Shown here: positions 28,246 to 38,509 of the stretch, piece after piece
Layout of the letters: every line of letters begins with the position of its first letter
Numbering within the stretch: position 1 is the stretch's first letter
Source: an uncultured Paracoccaceae bacterium
Lineage (GTDB): Bacteria > Pseudomonadota > Alphaproteobacteria > Rhodobacterales > Rhodobacteraceae
Length of the DNA: 64,000 nt
Direction of reading: 5' to 3'
Assembly (NCBI GenBank): GCA_947492475.1
Contig: CANLNM010000001.1
Span: 124,001-188,000, forward strand
Program-made: the position numbers and the translations under genes
The notes under the pieces: model-generated
Database searches by the model: none
Told to the model about the DNA's origin: nothing
What the model saw: the letters and a program-made list of their open reading frames with translations, nothing else

Positions 28246-28956
28246 ATGGCGAAAAAAGAAAAGAAAAGTTCCGGACGCGGATTGCGTGATTTGACCGTCA
28301 AAGTCAAAACCGCGCGTGGTCGGAAAATGTCATCGACTTTGTGGCTGCAACGTCAGTTGAACGATCCTTATGTATCGCGCGCTAATGCCGAAGGGATGCG
28401 TGGACGCGCTGCCTATAAAATATTGGAACTGGACGACAAATTCCGGTTCTTGGTGCCCGGTGCGCGGGTTGTCGACCTGGGCTGTGCGCCGGGGGGATGG
28501 TTGCAGGTGGCTGTGCCACGGATCAACGCATTGGGCGACAAATCCGGCAAGAAAGTCGGCACATTGCTGGGTGTCGATTTGCAAGAGGTCGAAGCCGTCG
28601 CAGGCGCCGAGGTACATCAGCTAGACTTTATGGAAGACGACGCCGATCAAAAGGTCAAAGATTGGCTGGGCGGCAAGGCGGATGTTGTGATGTCCGATAT
28701 GGCCGCATCTGCATCGGGACATAAACAGACCGACCATTTGCGCATCATGGCTCTTTGCGAAGCCGCCGCTTATTTCGCCTTTGACGTTCTGGACGAAGGC
28801 GGCACCTTTGTGGCCAAGGTTTTGGCCGGGGGCGCCGAAGGTGATTTGCAAAAATTGCTGAAACAGAAATTCACCAAGGTGGTGAATGTCAAACCCCCGG
28901 CATCCCGGTCGGATTCATCGGAAAAATTCGTCGTGGCAACGGGATTTCGGGGCTGA
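28246..28956 (+). CDS. rlmE: 23S rRNA (uridine-2552) 2'-O-methyltransferase
   Basis: RlmE/FtsJ methylates the 2'-hydroxyl of U2552 in the A loop of 23S rRNA. The 236-residue protein has a lysine-rich N-terminal extension, then [13 protein letters not shown] with the first catalytic lysine, the SAM motif [15 protein letters not shown] (about residues 74-88), the catalytic [14 protein letters not shown], and the KVLAGG segment with the last catalytic lysine. The K-D-K tetrad elements are all visible. An AAAGGAA site precedes the ATG. It lies downstream of ppx/gppA, an arrangement I recall as common in Rhodobacterales. Confidence 0.92.
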   Translation: MAKKEKKSSGRGLRDLTVKVKTARGRKMSSTLWLQRQLNDPYVSRANAEGMRGRAAYKILELDDKFRFLVPGARVVDLGCAPGGWLQVAVPRINALGDKSGKKVGTLLGVDLQEVEAVAGAEVHQLDFMEDDADQKVKDWLGGKADVVMSDMAASASGHKQTDHLRIMALCEAAAYFAFDVLDEGGTFVAKVLAGGAEGDLQKLLKQKFTKVVNVKPPASRSDSSEKFVVATGFRG

Positions 28957-29045
28957 ACCTGCGCGCCGATTTGTCCCGCCCACGGGTCTTGACGATCTGT
29001 GCGCCGCATCTATGGTAGCGCAATCATATCCATAGGGGGGATACT

Positions 29046-30552
29046 ATGCGCAGCATTCTGGCGATTGATCAGGGCACCACATCCACGCGGGCCATTCTTT
29101 TTGATGAAAAGATGCAGATCACGCATACGGCGCAGCAGGAATTCCCCCAACATTTCCCGCAATCCGGCTGGGTCGAACATGATCCCGTTGATCTGTGGAC
29201 AACCACGCTGGCCACATGTCGCGACGTGATTGCCAAGGCGGGTATTTCCGCCACAGACATCGCCGGGATCGGCATCACCAATCAACGCGAAACCACCATT
29301 GTCTGGGATAAATCCACAGGCGAACCGGTGACCAATGCCATCGTTTGGCAGGACCGACGCACTGCTGCGTTTTGTGACACGCTCAAATCCGAAGGCTTTG
29401 AGGCAGAAATCACCGCCCGCACCGGATTGTTGGCGGATCCCTATTTTTCGGGCACGAAACTGGGCTGGGTTTTGAACAATGTTGACGGCGTGCGCGCCCG
29501 CGCTGAGGCCGGCGAATTGCTGTTTGGAACAGTTGATTGTTACCTGATCTGGAAATTGACCAACGGCACATCGCACGTCACCGACGCCACCAATGCCGCC
29601 CGGACGATGCTTTATAATATTGTAGATGGGGAATGGGACGCAACCATCTGTAAACGTTTAAATATCCCCATGGAAATGCTGCCCAAAGTTCTGGATTGCG
29701 CCGCTGATTTTGGGGTTGCGGACGCCGAATATTTGGGCCAAGACCTGCCTATTCTGGGGGTCGCCGGGGATCAGCAGGCCGCCACATTGGGGCAGGCCTG
29801 TTTTGAGCCGGGCATGTTGAAATCGACCTATGGGACGGGTTGTTTTGCACTGTTGAACACAGGCGATCAGTTGGTTGCCAGTAAATCACGGTTGTTGGGC
29901 ACCATTGCTTATCAGTTAGATGGCAAAACCACCTATGCGTTGGAAGGGTCGATTTTTATCGCAGGGGCCGTGGTTCAATGGTTGCGCGATGGGATGAAAA
30001 TGATCGCAGATGCAAGCGAAACCCAAGCTTTGGCAGAAGCCGCGGATGAAGGCCATGAATTGTATCTGGTTCCTGCCTTTACCGGCATGGGCGCGCCTTA
30101 TTGGGATGCGGAATGTCGAGGGGCCGTTTATGGCCTCACCCGCGCGTCTGGTCCGGCTGAATTTTCCCGCGCAGCATTGGCGCGCAGCATTGGAAAGTGT
30201 CGGGTTTCAAACCCGCGATCTGTTGGATGCGATGAAGGCCGATTGGGCTGGGTCATCCGATGACAGTGTTTTGCGCGTCGACGGCGGCATGTCCGCATCC
30301 AACTGGGCGATGCAGTTTTTGTCCGACATTATTGGCGCGCCCGTGGATCGCCCGGTTGTGCGTGAAACCACCGCATTGGGTGTGGCTTGGTTGGCGGGGA
30401 TGCGGGCCGGGATTTACCCGGATCAGGCTGGATTTGCACAAAACTGGGCACTGGATCGCAAATTTGAGGTTAAAATGGACGCATCCACACGGGATCGCCG
30501 CTATGCAGGCTGGCAGGACGCTGTGTCGCGCACATTAACCAAACCTACCTAA
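29046..30552 (+). pseudogene. glpK: Glycerol kinase, frameshifted by a 13-bp tandem duplication
   Basis: GlpK phosphorylates glycerol. The frame from ATG 29046 (RBS GGGGG) is a normal FGGY kinase with [36 protein letters not shown] and [14 protein letters not shown]. At 30168-30193 the 13-base unit CGCGCAGCATTGG occurs twice in tandem. After it the original frame runs into nonsense and stops at 30263, while the conserved end continues in another frame ([30 protein letters not shown]) to the stop at 30552. Removing one copy restores [17 protein letters not shown] and a 497-residue protein of normal length. So the gene is broken as written, by a fresh-looking duplication that could revert by slippage. 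A sequencing or assembly error is the alternative. Confidence 0.9.
30168..30193. repeat. 13-bp tandem duplication inside glpK
   Basis: Two perfect head-to-tail copies of CGCGCAGCATTGG (30168-30180 and 30181-30193). Thirteen is not a multiple of three, so the second copy shifts the reading frame of glpK. Confidence 0.95.
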
Positions 30553-30992
30553 ACATCTGGCGGGGTCATTTCTGACGCGGAAATCGGAATGGTGCCATTT
30601 GCGGCCTTTTCGCAGGCCAAATAGGCAACGCCAAACCCCACAGAACTGCTGGGATGATGCACGGTTGCGTCATCCATATGGGTGCGTTTGATCGTTTGCC
30701 CCTGCAGGCGCACATAATAGGTCACATATCCCGAATAGCCGCCAAACCCATTGCGCGCATTGATTTCACCACACACAATTTGATCCCCATTTTCCATCAC
30801 ATAGGTGGTCAAATTGCGAAATTGCGCGCTGTCGGGATCGCGCAGCTGATGGGTGATCGCGGCTTGGGCAAATTGGACCTGCGCATCGGGCAGGGACGCA
30901 GGCTGGGTCAGGACCGGAACAGAAGCACCGCACCCTGTTAGCATCCCCCCCACGAACAGTAATGTCATTTTTGATATGGTGCGAATTCCCAT
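30549..30992 (-). CDS. Small lipoprotein of unknown function
   Basis: This 147-residue protein has a lipoprotein signal peptide ([20 protein letters not shown] then Cys21 in LTGC). The mature part carries a region like [33 protein letters not shown], a pattern I have seen in small exported proteins, in which Cys and Asn-Gly motifs precede a YVTYYVR strand. The function is unknown. A strong AGGAGG site precedes the ATG. Upstream, at 31034-31059, are three TTAA half-sites spaced exactly 11 bases apart, suggesting CtrA control. Its stop overlaps the glpK stop by four bases (convergent). Confidence 0.75.
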   Translation of the reverse strand: MGIRTISKMTLLFVGGMLTGCGASVPVLTQPASLPDAQVQFAQAAITHQLRDPDSAQFRNLTTYVMENGDQIVCGEINARNGFGGYSGYVTYYVRLQGQTIKRTHMDDATVHHPSSSVGFGVAYLACEKAANGTIPISASEMTPPDV

Positions 30993-31033
30993 TTCCGGCC
31001 TCCTGTTTGACCAGAAGTGAACCGTATACTCGG

Positions 31034-31059
31034 TTAATGATGGGTTAATGGCCGGTTAA
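31034..31059. promoter_or_regulatory. Triple TTAA array with 11-bp phasing (tandem CtrA-type boxes)
   Basis: TTAA occurs at 31034-31037, 31045-31048 and 31056-31059, each pair separated by exactly seven bases. This makes two overlapping TTAA-N7-TTAA CtrA boxes 42-67 bases upstream of the lipoprotein start at 30992, a promoter position. The 11-base phase puts all three on roughly the same face of the helix. Confidence 0.6.
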
Positions 31060-31175
31060 TGATCCGCAAGACGTCGATATTCACGCAAGGTCATATCGTA
31101 TTTGGCGTGAATAATGGATTTGGCGCGCAGCATCACATGTTGTTCAGGCGAGGATAGTTCAACTTTATCCGCCCC

Positions 31176-31360
31176 ATGCGCCGCCAATCCAGTAGCGATC
31201 AGATCAAAGTGGGCGGCATCAATTTGACCATCACATCCGACACCAGAACTGTTGTCAAAGATGTATCCTGCTATCGACCCAAGGTGGAACCGTGGCCGTG
31301 TTAGGTCCCAATGGTGCAGGAAAGTCCGAATTGGTTTTGGGCATCTCTTGGGTACTGCCC
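31176..31360 (+). pseudogene. N-terminal remnant of an ABC transporter ATPase
   Basis: From ATG 31176 a frame reads as the start of an ABC ATPase (GGINLTITSDTRTVVKDVSC). Near 31282 the homology jumps to the next frame, where GGTVAVLGPNGAGKSELVLG gives a clear Walker A box. The spacing between DVS and the Walker strand is right if one base is missing around 31281-31283. After about 31360 the homology ends and the 3' end of the convergent DUF2200 gene begins. It is thus both frameshifted and truncated: no signature motif, Walker B or H-loop is present. The parent transporter type is not identifiable. Confidence 0.6.
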
Positions 31361-31372
31361 CTGACGATTTGT

Positions 31373-31741
31373 CTAGCCAAAAACAAAGGCATTTCGATCC
31401 CGCAATATATTTTCGAACTTTTTCCCACGCGCAAGTTCATCAACCAATTTGTCGAGATAGCGGATTTCTTGCATGAGCGGGTCTTTGATCTCTTCAACTC
31501 TAACGCCACAAACCACACCTGTGATCAAACGCCGTTTTGGGTTTTTCACGGGTGCCTGCGCAAAAAAGGCTTCGAAATTACGTCCATCTTCCAGCGCGTT
31601 TTCCAGACCCACTGCATCATATCCCGTAAGCCAGAATATAATCTCATCAAGTTGGGCTTTGGTTTTTCCTTTTTTCTCAACTTTGCCAACAAGCAAGGGA
31701 TAAACCTTGGCAAAACGCATCTCAAAAACCTTGGAAGTCAT
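31373..31741 (-). CDS. DUF2200 family protein
   Basis: This 122-residue cytosolic protein matches the DUF2200 family as I remember it: [51 protein letters not shown] and a C-terminal [16 protein letters not shown]. The biochemical function is unknown. I chose the ATG at 31741 because a GGAGG site lies nine bases upstream and the family begins there; a longer frame from 31816 is unlikely. It lies between tRNA-Ser (upstream) and the ABC ATPase remnant, a small accessory-looking segment. Confidence 0.8.
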   Translation of the reverse strand: MTSKVFEMRFAKVYPLLVGKVEKKGKTKAQLDEIIFWLTGYDAVGLENALEDGRNFEAFFAQAPVKNPKRRLITGVVCGVRVEEIKDPLMQEIRYLDKLVDELARGKKFENILRDRNAFVFG

Positions 31742-31856
31742 GATCGCCGTCCTCCCAAATGCCATCATAATGGACATTATCGTATTTTGTGCACCAGGTC
31801 CGGGTTTAGCGTGCAAAGCAATCCCTATATGGCGGTCAGCGATGTTGCGCGTTTAA

Positions 31857-31946
31857 TGGCGGAGAGACAGGGATTCGAACCCTGGGTCCCCGTGAAGGGA
31901 CAACGGTTTTCGAGACCGCCCCGTTCGACCACTCCGGCACCTCTCC
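31857..31946 (-). tRNA. tRNA-Ser (CGA)
   Basis: On the minus strand the acceptor GGAGAGG opens a 90-nt class II tRNA with a long variable arm (around TGTCCCTTCACGGGGACC), the T-loop GGTTCGAATCC and an encoded CCA end at 31859-31857. The anticodon loop reads CTCGAAA, anticodon CGA, decoding UCG. Its 3' end faces the DUF2200/ABC-remnant segment. Confidence 0.95.
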
Positions 31947-32141
31947 GCGAAGGGTCTGGATGCGTCGTGTAATCCCGTGTTTAAAGAGGCGCAAGGCCCA
32001 ATTCACGAATTCTGCACGGCTTTGTGACAAAGCTACGCTGAAAACAACGATATAACCAATTGGTGGGGTTTGCATTTGATGGCATCCCCCCCAAATGACA
32101 GATCAGATTGTGCGTAAAGCGTCTGGATTGAAAGGAAAACT

Positions 32142-33026
32142 ATGTTTGGATCTCGCCTTTTTGCACGGTGGATGGTCAAGCTGCCCATGCTGGCTTTGGT
32201 TGCTGGGGTTTCGGGCCTGCAGATGGCCAATGCGCCCCAAGCATTGGCCCAAACAGCGGTGCAAACCGACAGACAATCCGACAGATTATATACCGCGCTG
32301 GACCTGGCTGGCGTGATCGACATCATGCAACAAGAGGGGATCGCCTACGCAAGCGAGCTTGAAACCTCGATGTTCCCGGATCGTGGCGGGGCGGCGTGGC
32401 AGGACGTTTTACAACAAATCTATCGTGTTGATCTGATGAATGCCCATGTTCAGGGCGCATTCGCGCATTTGCTGAGCGACAAGGACATTCAAGACGCCAT
32501 CGCGTTTTTTGACAGCGATCTGGGGGTGCGGATCGTGACATTGGAAATCTCCGCGCGCCGCGCCATGTTGGATTCTGATGTGGATGCCACAGCGCGGGAA
32601 ACGGCCATGATAGCGGTGATGGATGAAACCCCACGTGTGGAATTGCTGCGCCGTTTCATTGATGAAAATGACCTGATCGAAACCAATGTGGCTGGCGCGA
32701 TGAATTCCAATTTCGCGTTTTATCAGGGGTTGATTGCCGGCGGTGGCTTTGACGGGGATCTAACCGAGGATCAAATTCTAAACGATGTTTGGTCACAAGA
32801 ACCCGATATTCGCGCTAGCACACAGGAATGGCTGATGGCCTATTTGTTGTTGGCCTATGATCCGCTGAGCGATGAGGAACTGGGTCAATATCTGGCATTC
32901 ACGCAAACCCCCGCTGGAAAAGCCATGAACACGGCGCTCATGCGCAGCTTTAACGGGTTGTTTGATCAGATCAGTCACGCATTGGGCCAGGCGGCGGCAC
33001 AGCAAATGCAAGCGTTCGATTTGTAA
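32142..33026 (+). CDS. Exported DUF2059 protein
   Basis: This 294-residue protein starts with a cleavable signal peptide (hydrophobic core about residues 13-28, cleavage likely after ALAQA near residue 37). The mature part is helical and has the DUF2059 pattern in two places, including FFDSDLGVRIV and YLAFTQTPAGKAMNTALM (compare LLAFYRSPVGQ in the family). The function is unknown; the family is periplasmic. An AAAGGA site lies about seven bases before the ATG. The gene is monocistronic, between tRNA-Ser and a convergent lipoprotein gene. Confidence 0.8.
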   Translation: MFGSRLFARWMVKLPMLALVAGVSGLQMANAPQALAQTAVQTDRQSDRLYTALDLAGVIDIMQQEGIAYASELETSMFPDRGGAAWQDVLQQIYRVDLMNAHVQGAFAHLLSDKDIQDAIAFFDSDLGVRIVTLEISARRAMLDSDVDATARETAMIAVMDETPRVELLRRFIDENDLIETNVAGAMNSNFAFYQGLIAGGGFDGDLTEDQILNDVWSQEPDIRASTQEWLMAYLLLAYDPLSDEELGQYLAFTQTPAGKAMNTALMRSFNGLFDQISHALGQAAAQQMQAFDL

Positions 33027-33055
33027 CCCTTTTTGTGATCCTCGTGGGGGCGTTG

Positions 33056-33406
33056 TCACCGGCCGTACACCATCAACGCCACCACCAACGCGCCGACATT
33101 GGCCGTATAAATCCCGACATCGCCCTGCAATTGCACAATGCGGGCAGGGCGGTCCTCAGCGGGCACTTGGGCAATGTCCATCGCAGCACTCAGATGCGGG
33201 CCCGATCCGGCCTGAATGTCATGGATCATTTCCGTATGGTGTGATTTAACATAAACCTCAACCGCGCCGCGTCTTTGTTGATAAACCGCATTTTGGGCCG
33301 CGCTGGTGCCTGCGTGAAACGGCCATAGCAATGGATTGCCCAAATGGTTGGCGCCATCGCTGCAGGCTGTGACCAAAAGGATCGGAATTAAGGGAAAAAG
33401 GCGCAT
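33056..33406 (-). CDS. Small predicted lipoprotein
   Basis: This 116-residue protein has a short lipoprotein signal (MRLFPLIPILLVTACSDG, lipobox VTAC with Cys15). The mature domain has a charged central segment and ends in a hydrophobic stretch (VGIYTANVGALVVALMVYG) that could be membrane-associated. I recognise no family. A GAGG site is upstream of the ATG. It is convergent with the DUF2059 gene (29 bases apart) and divergent from rplU. Confidence 0.65.
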   Translation of the reverse strand: MRLFPLIPILLVTACSDGANHLGNPLLWPFHAGTSAAQNAVYQQRRGAVEVYVKSHHTEMIHDIQAGSGPHLSAAMDIAQVPAEDRPARIVQLQGDVGIYTANVGALVVALMVYGR

Positions 33407-33425
33407 TTGAACCTCGTTTGAGGGG

Positions 33426-33454
33426 TTGACTTGAGCCCCAGATGGTCAGATAAG
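33426..33454 (+). promoter_or_regulatory. Sigma-70-type promoter candidate for rplU-rpmA
   Basis: TTGACT (33426-33431), a 17-base spacer, then GATAAG (33449-33454) match the -35 and -10 consensus at five and four of six positions. It lies about 195 bases upstream of rplU, leaving a leader of roughly 190 bases that includes a CCGCA-TAT-TGCGG hairpin at 33507-33519. Confidence 0.45.
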
Positions 33455-33648
33455 CCACCGTCCCGGCAAGTGCTTTGTTTGGGGCTATGCGATTATTCGC
33501 TTATTGCCGCATATTGCGGTGCATTGAAATGAATGTCCTGAAATGGGCACGCAGTCCACGGGTGGCGATGTTGGAAACAACCGCCATGAACACCAAAACC
33601 GGCAACGGTAAAGGGACCCCAGAGACGCGGGATACGAAGGAAGACAAG

Positions 33649-34290
33649 ATGTTTGCGGTTCTAAAAACCGGCGGCAAGCAATACAAAGTCGCAAGTGGCG
33701 ACGTACTGCGTGTTGAAAAGCTGGCTGCAGATGCGGGTGAAACCATCCAATTCAACGAAATTCTGATGGTAGGGTCCACTGTTGGCGCTCCGTTTGTCGA
33801 AGGGGCAGGCGTGCAGGCCGAAGTGATCGACCAGATCAAAGGCGAAAAGACAATCAACTTTGTGCGTCGTCGTCGTAAACACAGCTCCAAACGCACCAAG
33901 GGCCACCGCCAAAAGCTGACCCTGCTGCGCATCACCGAGATTCTGGAATCTGGTGCGGACAAAACCGGTGTCAAAGCAGCCGTTGGTGGCACTTTGAAAT
34001 CCGTTGCTGACGCTCCGGCCACTGCCGCAGCCAAGCCCGTCAAAAAAGCCGCGAAGAAAACTGAGGCACCTGCCGCAGCTGCAACCGCTGGCGCTGACGA
34101 TCTGAAAAAACTGTCTGGCGTTGGTCCGGCTCTTGAGAAGAAATTGCTCGCCGGTGGCGTGACATCTTTTGCTCAGATCGCCGCATGGAACGCAGATGAT
34201 ATTGCCAAGTTTGACGAAGTGCTGTCCTTTAAGGGCCGCATTGAACGTGAAGGCTGGGTAGAGCAAGCCAAAGAACTGGCTAAAGGCTAA
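33649..34290 (+). CDS. rplU: Ribosomal protein L21 with C-terminal helix-hairpin-helix extension
   Basis: L21 binds 23S rRNA in the large subunit. The first 103 or so residues are standard L21 ([24 protein letters not shown]). An Ala/Lys/Pro-rich linker (about residues 115-150) leads to a C-terminal domain ([24 protein letters not shown]) that looks like the helix-hairpin-helix fold found on other ribosomal and DNA-binding proteins. At 213 residues it is twice the usual L21 length; I recall the extension as a Rhodobacterales trait. ATG at 33649 has an AAGGAAG site and starts the conserved domain; the frame stays open upstream by chance. Confidence 0.93.
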   Translation: MFAVLKTGGKQYKVASGDVLRVEKLAADAGETIQFNEILMVGSTVGAPFVEGAGVQAEVIDQIKGEKTINFVRRRRKHSSKRTKGHRQKLTLLRITEILESGADKTGVKAAVGGTLKSVADAPATAAAKPVKKAAKKTEAPAAAATAGADDLKKLSGVGPALEKKLLAGGVTSFAQIAAWNADDIAKFDEVLSFKGRIEREGWVEQAKELAKG

Positions 34291-34301
34291 GGAGAGACCT
34301 A

Positions 34302-34571
34302 ATGGCACATAAAAAAGCAGGCGGTTCATCCCGTAACGGTCGCGACTCAGCTGGTCGCCGCCTTGGTATCAAAAAATTCGGTGGCGAAACTGTCATCCCA
34401 GGTAACATTATTGCACGTCAGCGTGGCAACAAATGGTGGCCGGGTGAAGGCGTTGGTGAAGGTAAAGATCACACAATCTTTGCAACTTCCGAAGGCGCAG
34501 TTTCCTTCCGTAAAGGCTTTAAAGGCCGCACATTTATTTCGGTTCTTCCGGTGGCGGAGGCCGCTGAATAA
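34302..34571 (+). CDS. rpmA: Ribosomal protein L27
   Basis: L27 reaches the peptidyl-transferase centre with its N-terminus. The 89-residue protein reads [20 protein letters not shown] and then [22 protein letters not shown], which is textbook L27 with no N-terminal pre-sequence. It follows rplU by 11 bases with an AAGGAGA site, and a rho-independent terminator follows at 34599-34626, so rplU-rpmA is a two-gene operon. Confidence 0.96.
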   Translation: MAHKKAGGSSRNGRDSAGRRLGIKKFGGETVIPGNIIARQRGNKWWPGEGVGEGKDHTIFATSEGAVSFRKGFKGRTFISVLPVAEAAE

Positions 34572-34598
34572 GCCGAACCTAAATTGGTGAAAAAATTA

Positions 34599-34626
34599 GG
34601 GGATCGGCAATAGCCGGTCCCCTTTT
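34599..34626 (+). terminator. Rho-independent terminator after rpmA
   Basis: GGGGATCGGC (34599-34608), loop AATA, GCCGGTCCCC (34613-34622), then TTTT. A strong GC stem with one mismatch and a T-run, directly after the rplU-rpmA operon. Confidence 0.85.
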
Positions 34627-34748
34627 ACGTTTTCGTCAACAAAGTTGTGTTGAAGCGTTGTTGACGAGGTTTTCATGATTACGTGGCATGTACCTGCAAT
34701 CCGGAAGAGGAGCCGTTGCGCAGGATTGGCCAGAAGGAGGAAAGAGCA

Positions 34749-35285
34749 ATGATGTTGGATAGAGTAACAAATCAGGCAGATATCGAAACGCCGCGGTTTA
34801 CGCTGCGCCCTTTGCGTCGATCTGATTCTGGTTTGGTGGAAATGTATGCCGCCGACGAACGCGTCGCCCGTATGACCAAGGATATTCCACACCCGCTGCC
34901 CCCCGGCGCGGTTGCAGCGATGATCGAAAAAGGCATGAAACCTGATCGCGACGAAGATATCTGGGTCATAGACGGATTGCGCAGTGATTTTAGCGAAGTG
35001 ATGGGCCTGATGGTTCTGAAACCGCTGGAACGCAAACAATCCGAAGTGTCCTATTGGATTGCGCCTGCATTTTGGAACACCGGCATCGCCACCGAAGCGG
35101 TGACTGCGTTGATTGCGGCCAATCCGCAGAAAAACGATCAGATTTTCGCAGAGGTGTTTCAGGACAATCCGGGTTCTGCCCGTGTGCTGACCAATTGCGG
35201 TTTTGACTATCTGGGCGACGCCGAAGCCGTGTGTGTATCACGCGACGCGACTGTCCCGACATGGACCTATATTCGAAAGATGTGA
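34749..35285 (+). CDS. GNAT acetyltransferase, RimJ/RimL type (1 of 3)
   Basis: This 178-residue protein begins with TPRFTLRPLRRSDSGLV, the usual start of the RimJ/RimL acetyltransferase family, and has VSYWIAPAFWNTGIATEAVTALI (acetyl-CoA loop) and DNPGSARVLTNCGF. These enzymes acetylate protein N-termini or small amines. The start at 34749 has an AAGGAGG site; the longer frame from 34683 is not conserved. It is the first of three adjacent acetyltransferase genes between rpmA and obgE, and is coupled to the second. Confidence 0.85.
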   Translation: MMLDRVTNQADIETPRFTLRPLRRSDSGLVEMYAADERVARMTKDIPHPLPPGAVAAMIEKGMKPDRDEDIWVIDGLRSDFSEVMGLMVLKPLERKQSEVSYWIAPAFWNTGIATEAVTALIAANPQKNDQIFAEVFQDNPGSARVLTNCGFDYLGDAEAVCVSRDATVPTWTYIRKM

Positions 35286-35288
35286 GTG

Positions 35289-35801
35289 ATGGCTGTTCCC
35301 ACTTTGACCACCACGCGGCTCACACTTCGGCCCTTGGTGGTCAAAGATGTGGACGCAATTACGGATGCCTTAAGCGACTTTAACATCACGCGCTGGTTGA
35401 CCAACGCGCCGTTTCCCTATGCCAAATCCGATGCGCAATGGTTTGTGCAACATGTCGCCAACCATCCAGACGACATGAACTGGGCCATTGATGCGGGGGA
35501 CGGTCTGATCGGGATGATTGGAGTGAAACCGGATCTCGGTTATTGGTTGAATGCCAATAACCACGGTCAAGGGATCATGACTGAGGCCGCAAATTGCGCG
35601 GTGGCCTGGTATTTTCAAAATTTTTCCAAGCCGTTGGCGTCTGGGCATTTTCAGGGCAATCACGCATCGCGGGCCATTTTGACCAGGTTAGGGTTTCATG
35701 ACACCCATGTGGAACAAGTGGTGCCCAAAGCGACAAATGCAGAAATCACGCTGCACCGCATGTCGTTAAGCCAATCCGATTGGGCGAACAAAAATGACTG
35801 A
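35289..35801 (+). CDS. GNAT acetyltransferase (2 of 3)
   Basis: This protein of about 170 residues starts MAVPTLTTTRLTLRPLVVKD and has the LGYWLNANNHGQGIMTEAANCAV acetyl-CoA loop and GNHASRAILTRLGF. It is a RimJ/RimL-type protein related to, but clearly diverged from, its two neighbours. The start is ATG 35289, or GTG 35286 one codon earlier, three bases after the preceding stop. The target is unknown. Confidence 0.82.
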   Translation: MAVPTLTTTRLTLRPLVVKDVDAITDALSDFNITRWLTNAPFPYAKSDAQWFVQHVANHPDDMNWAIDAGDGLIGMIGVKPDLGYWLNANNHGQGIMTEAANCAVAWYFQNFSKPLASGHFQGNHASRAILTRLGFHDTHVEQVVPKATNAEITLHRMSLSQSDWANKND

Positions 35802-36324
35802 CGATATTATACGCACCGACCGGCTGTTTCTGCGGCCACTCGCCCATAGTGACATCGCACGGCTGATTGCCTTGGCGTCAAACGAACATGTCGCCCCGAT
35901 GATGAGCTCGATCACGCTGCCTTGGCCCCATAACGCCGTCAAAGACTGGATTGATCGCGCCCAATGGCGCAATGGTCCATCGGGTCGTTTGGGCGTGTGT
36001 CTGTTGGACGGGACGTTGATCGGATCGGTGGGCGTGTCCCCGGGCGATGCCATTTGCGGCTATTGGCTGGGACGCGATTATTGGGGGCAGGGATACGCCA
36101 CCGAAGCCATGGGCGCGATCATCGATCATTTGGTGGACCAGCATGGGCTCACTCATTTTGAAGCGGATCATTTCTCTGATAATCCCAACTCAGCCAAAGT
36201 TCTGCTCAAACTTGGTTTCAAACCCACCGGAAACACGTCCCTTGGTCAAAGCGCCGCCAGAACAGAGCCATCAACATGTGTGGAATACGTCCTGAACCGG
36301 GCCCCAAACCCGCAACAGGCTTGA
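35794..36324 (+). CDS. GNAT acetyltransferase (3 of 3)
   Basis: This 176-residue protein opens with IIRTDRLFLRPLAHSDIARL and carries CGYWLGRDYWGQGYATEAMGAII (acetyl-CoA loop) and NPNSAKVLLKLGFKPTG, the clearest RimJ/RimL pattern of the three. Its start lies eight bases inside the end of the second acetyltransferase gene, showing tight coupling. It is followed after 53 bases by obgE. The position next to ribosomal protein and ribosome-assembly genes suggests, without proof, a ribosomal substrate. Confidence 0.86.
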   Translation: MTDDIIRTDRLFLRPLAHSDIARLIALASNEHVAPMMSSITLPWPHNAVKDWIDRAQWRNGPSGRLGVCLLDGTLIGSVGVSPGDAICGYWLGRDYWGQGYATEAMGAIIDHLVDQHGLTHFEADHFSDNPNSAKVLLKLGFKPTGNTSLGQSAARTEPSTCVEYVLNRAPNPQQA

Positions 36325-36341
36325 GCAACCCCAAGCAATAG

Positions 36342-38505
<2,164 letters not shown>

Positions 38506-38509
<4 letters not shown>

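Noticed and set aside
31056-31290. Minus-strand reading frame opposite the ABC ATPase remnant
   Set aside because: It ends in plausible-looking text (MTLREYRRLADH) but has no start, no recognisable family, and overlaps the plus-strand Walker A remnant, which is more specific. A decayed gene end cannot be fully excluded.
33475-33648. N-terminal extension of L21 by 58 residues
   Set aside because: The frame is open, but L21 homology begins at the ATG at 33649, which has its own AAGGAAG site; the upstream part contains the leader hairpin.
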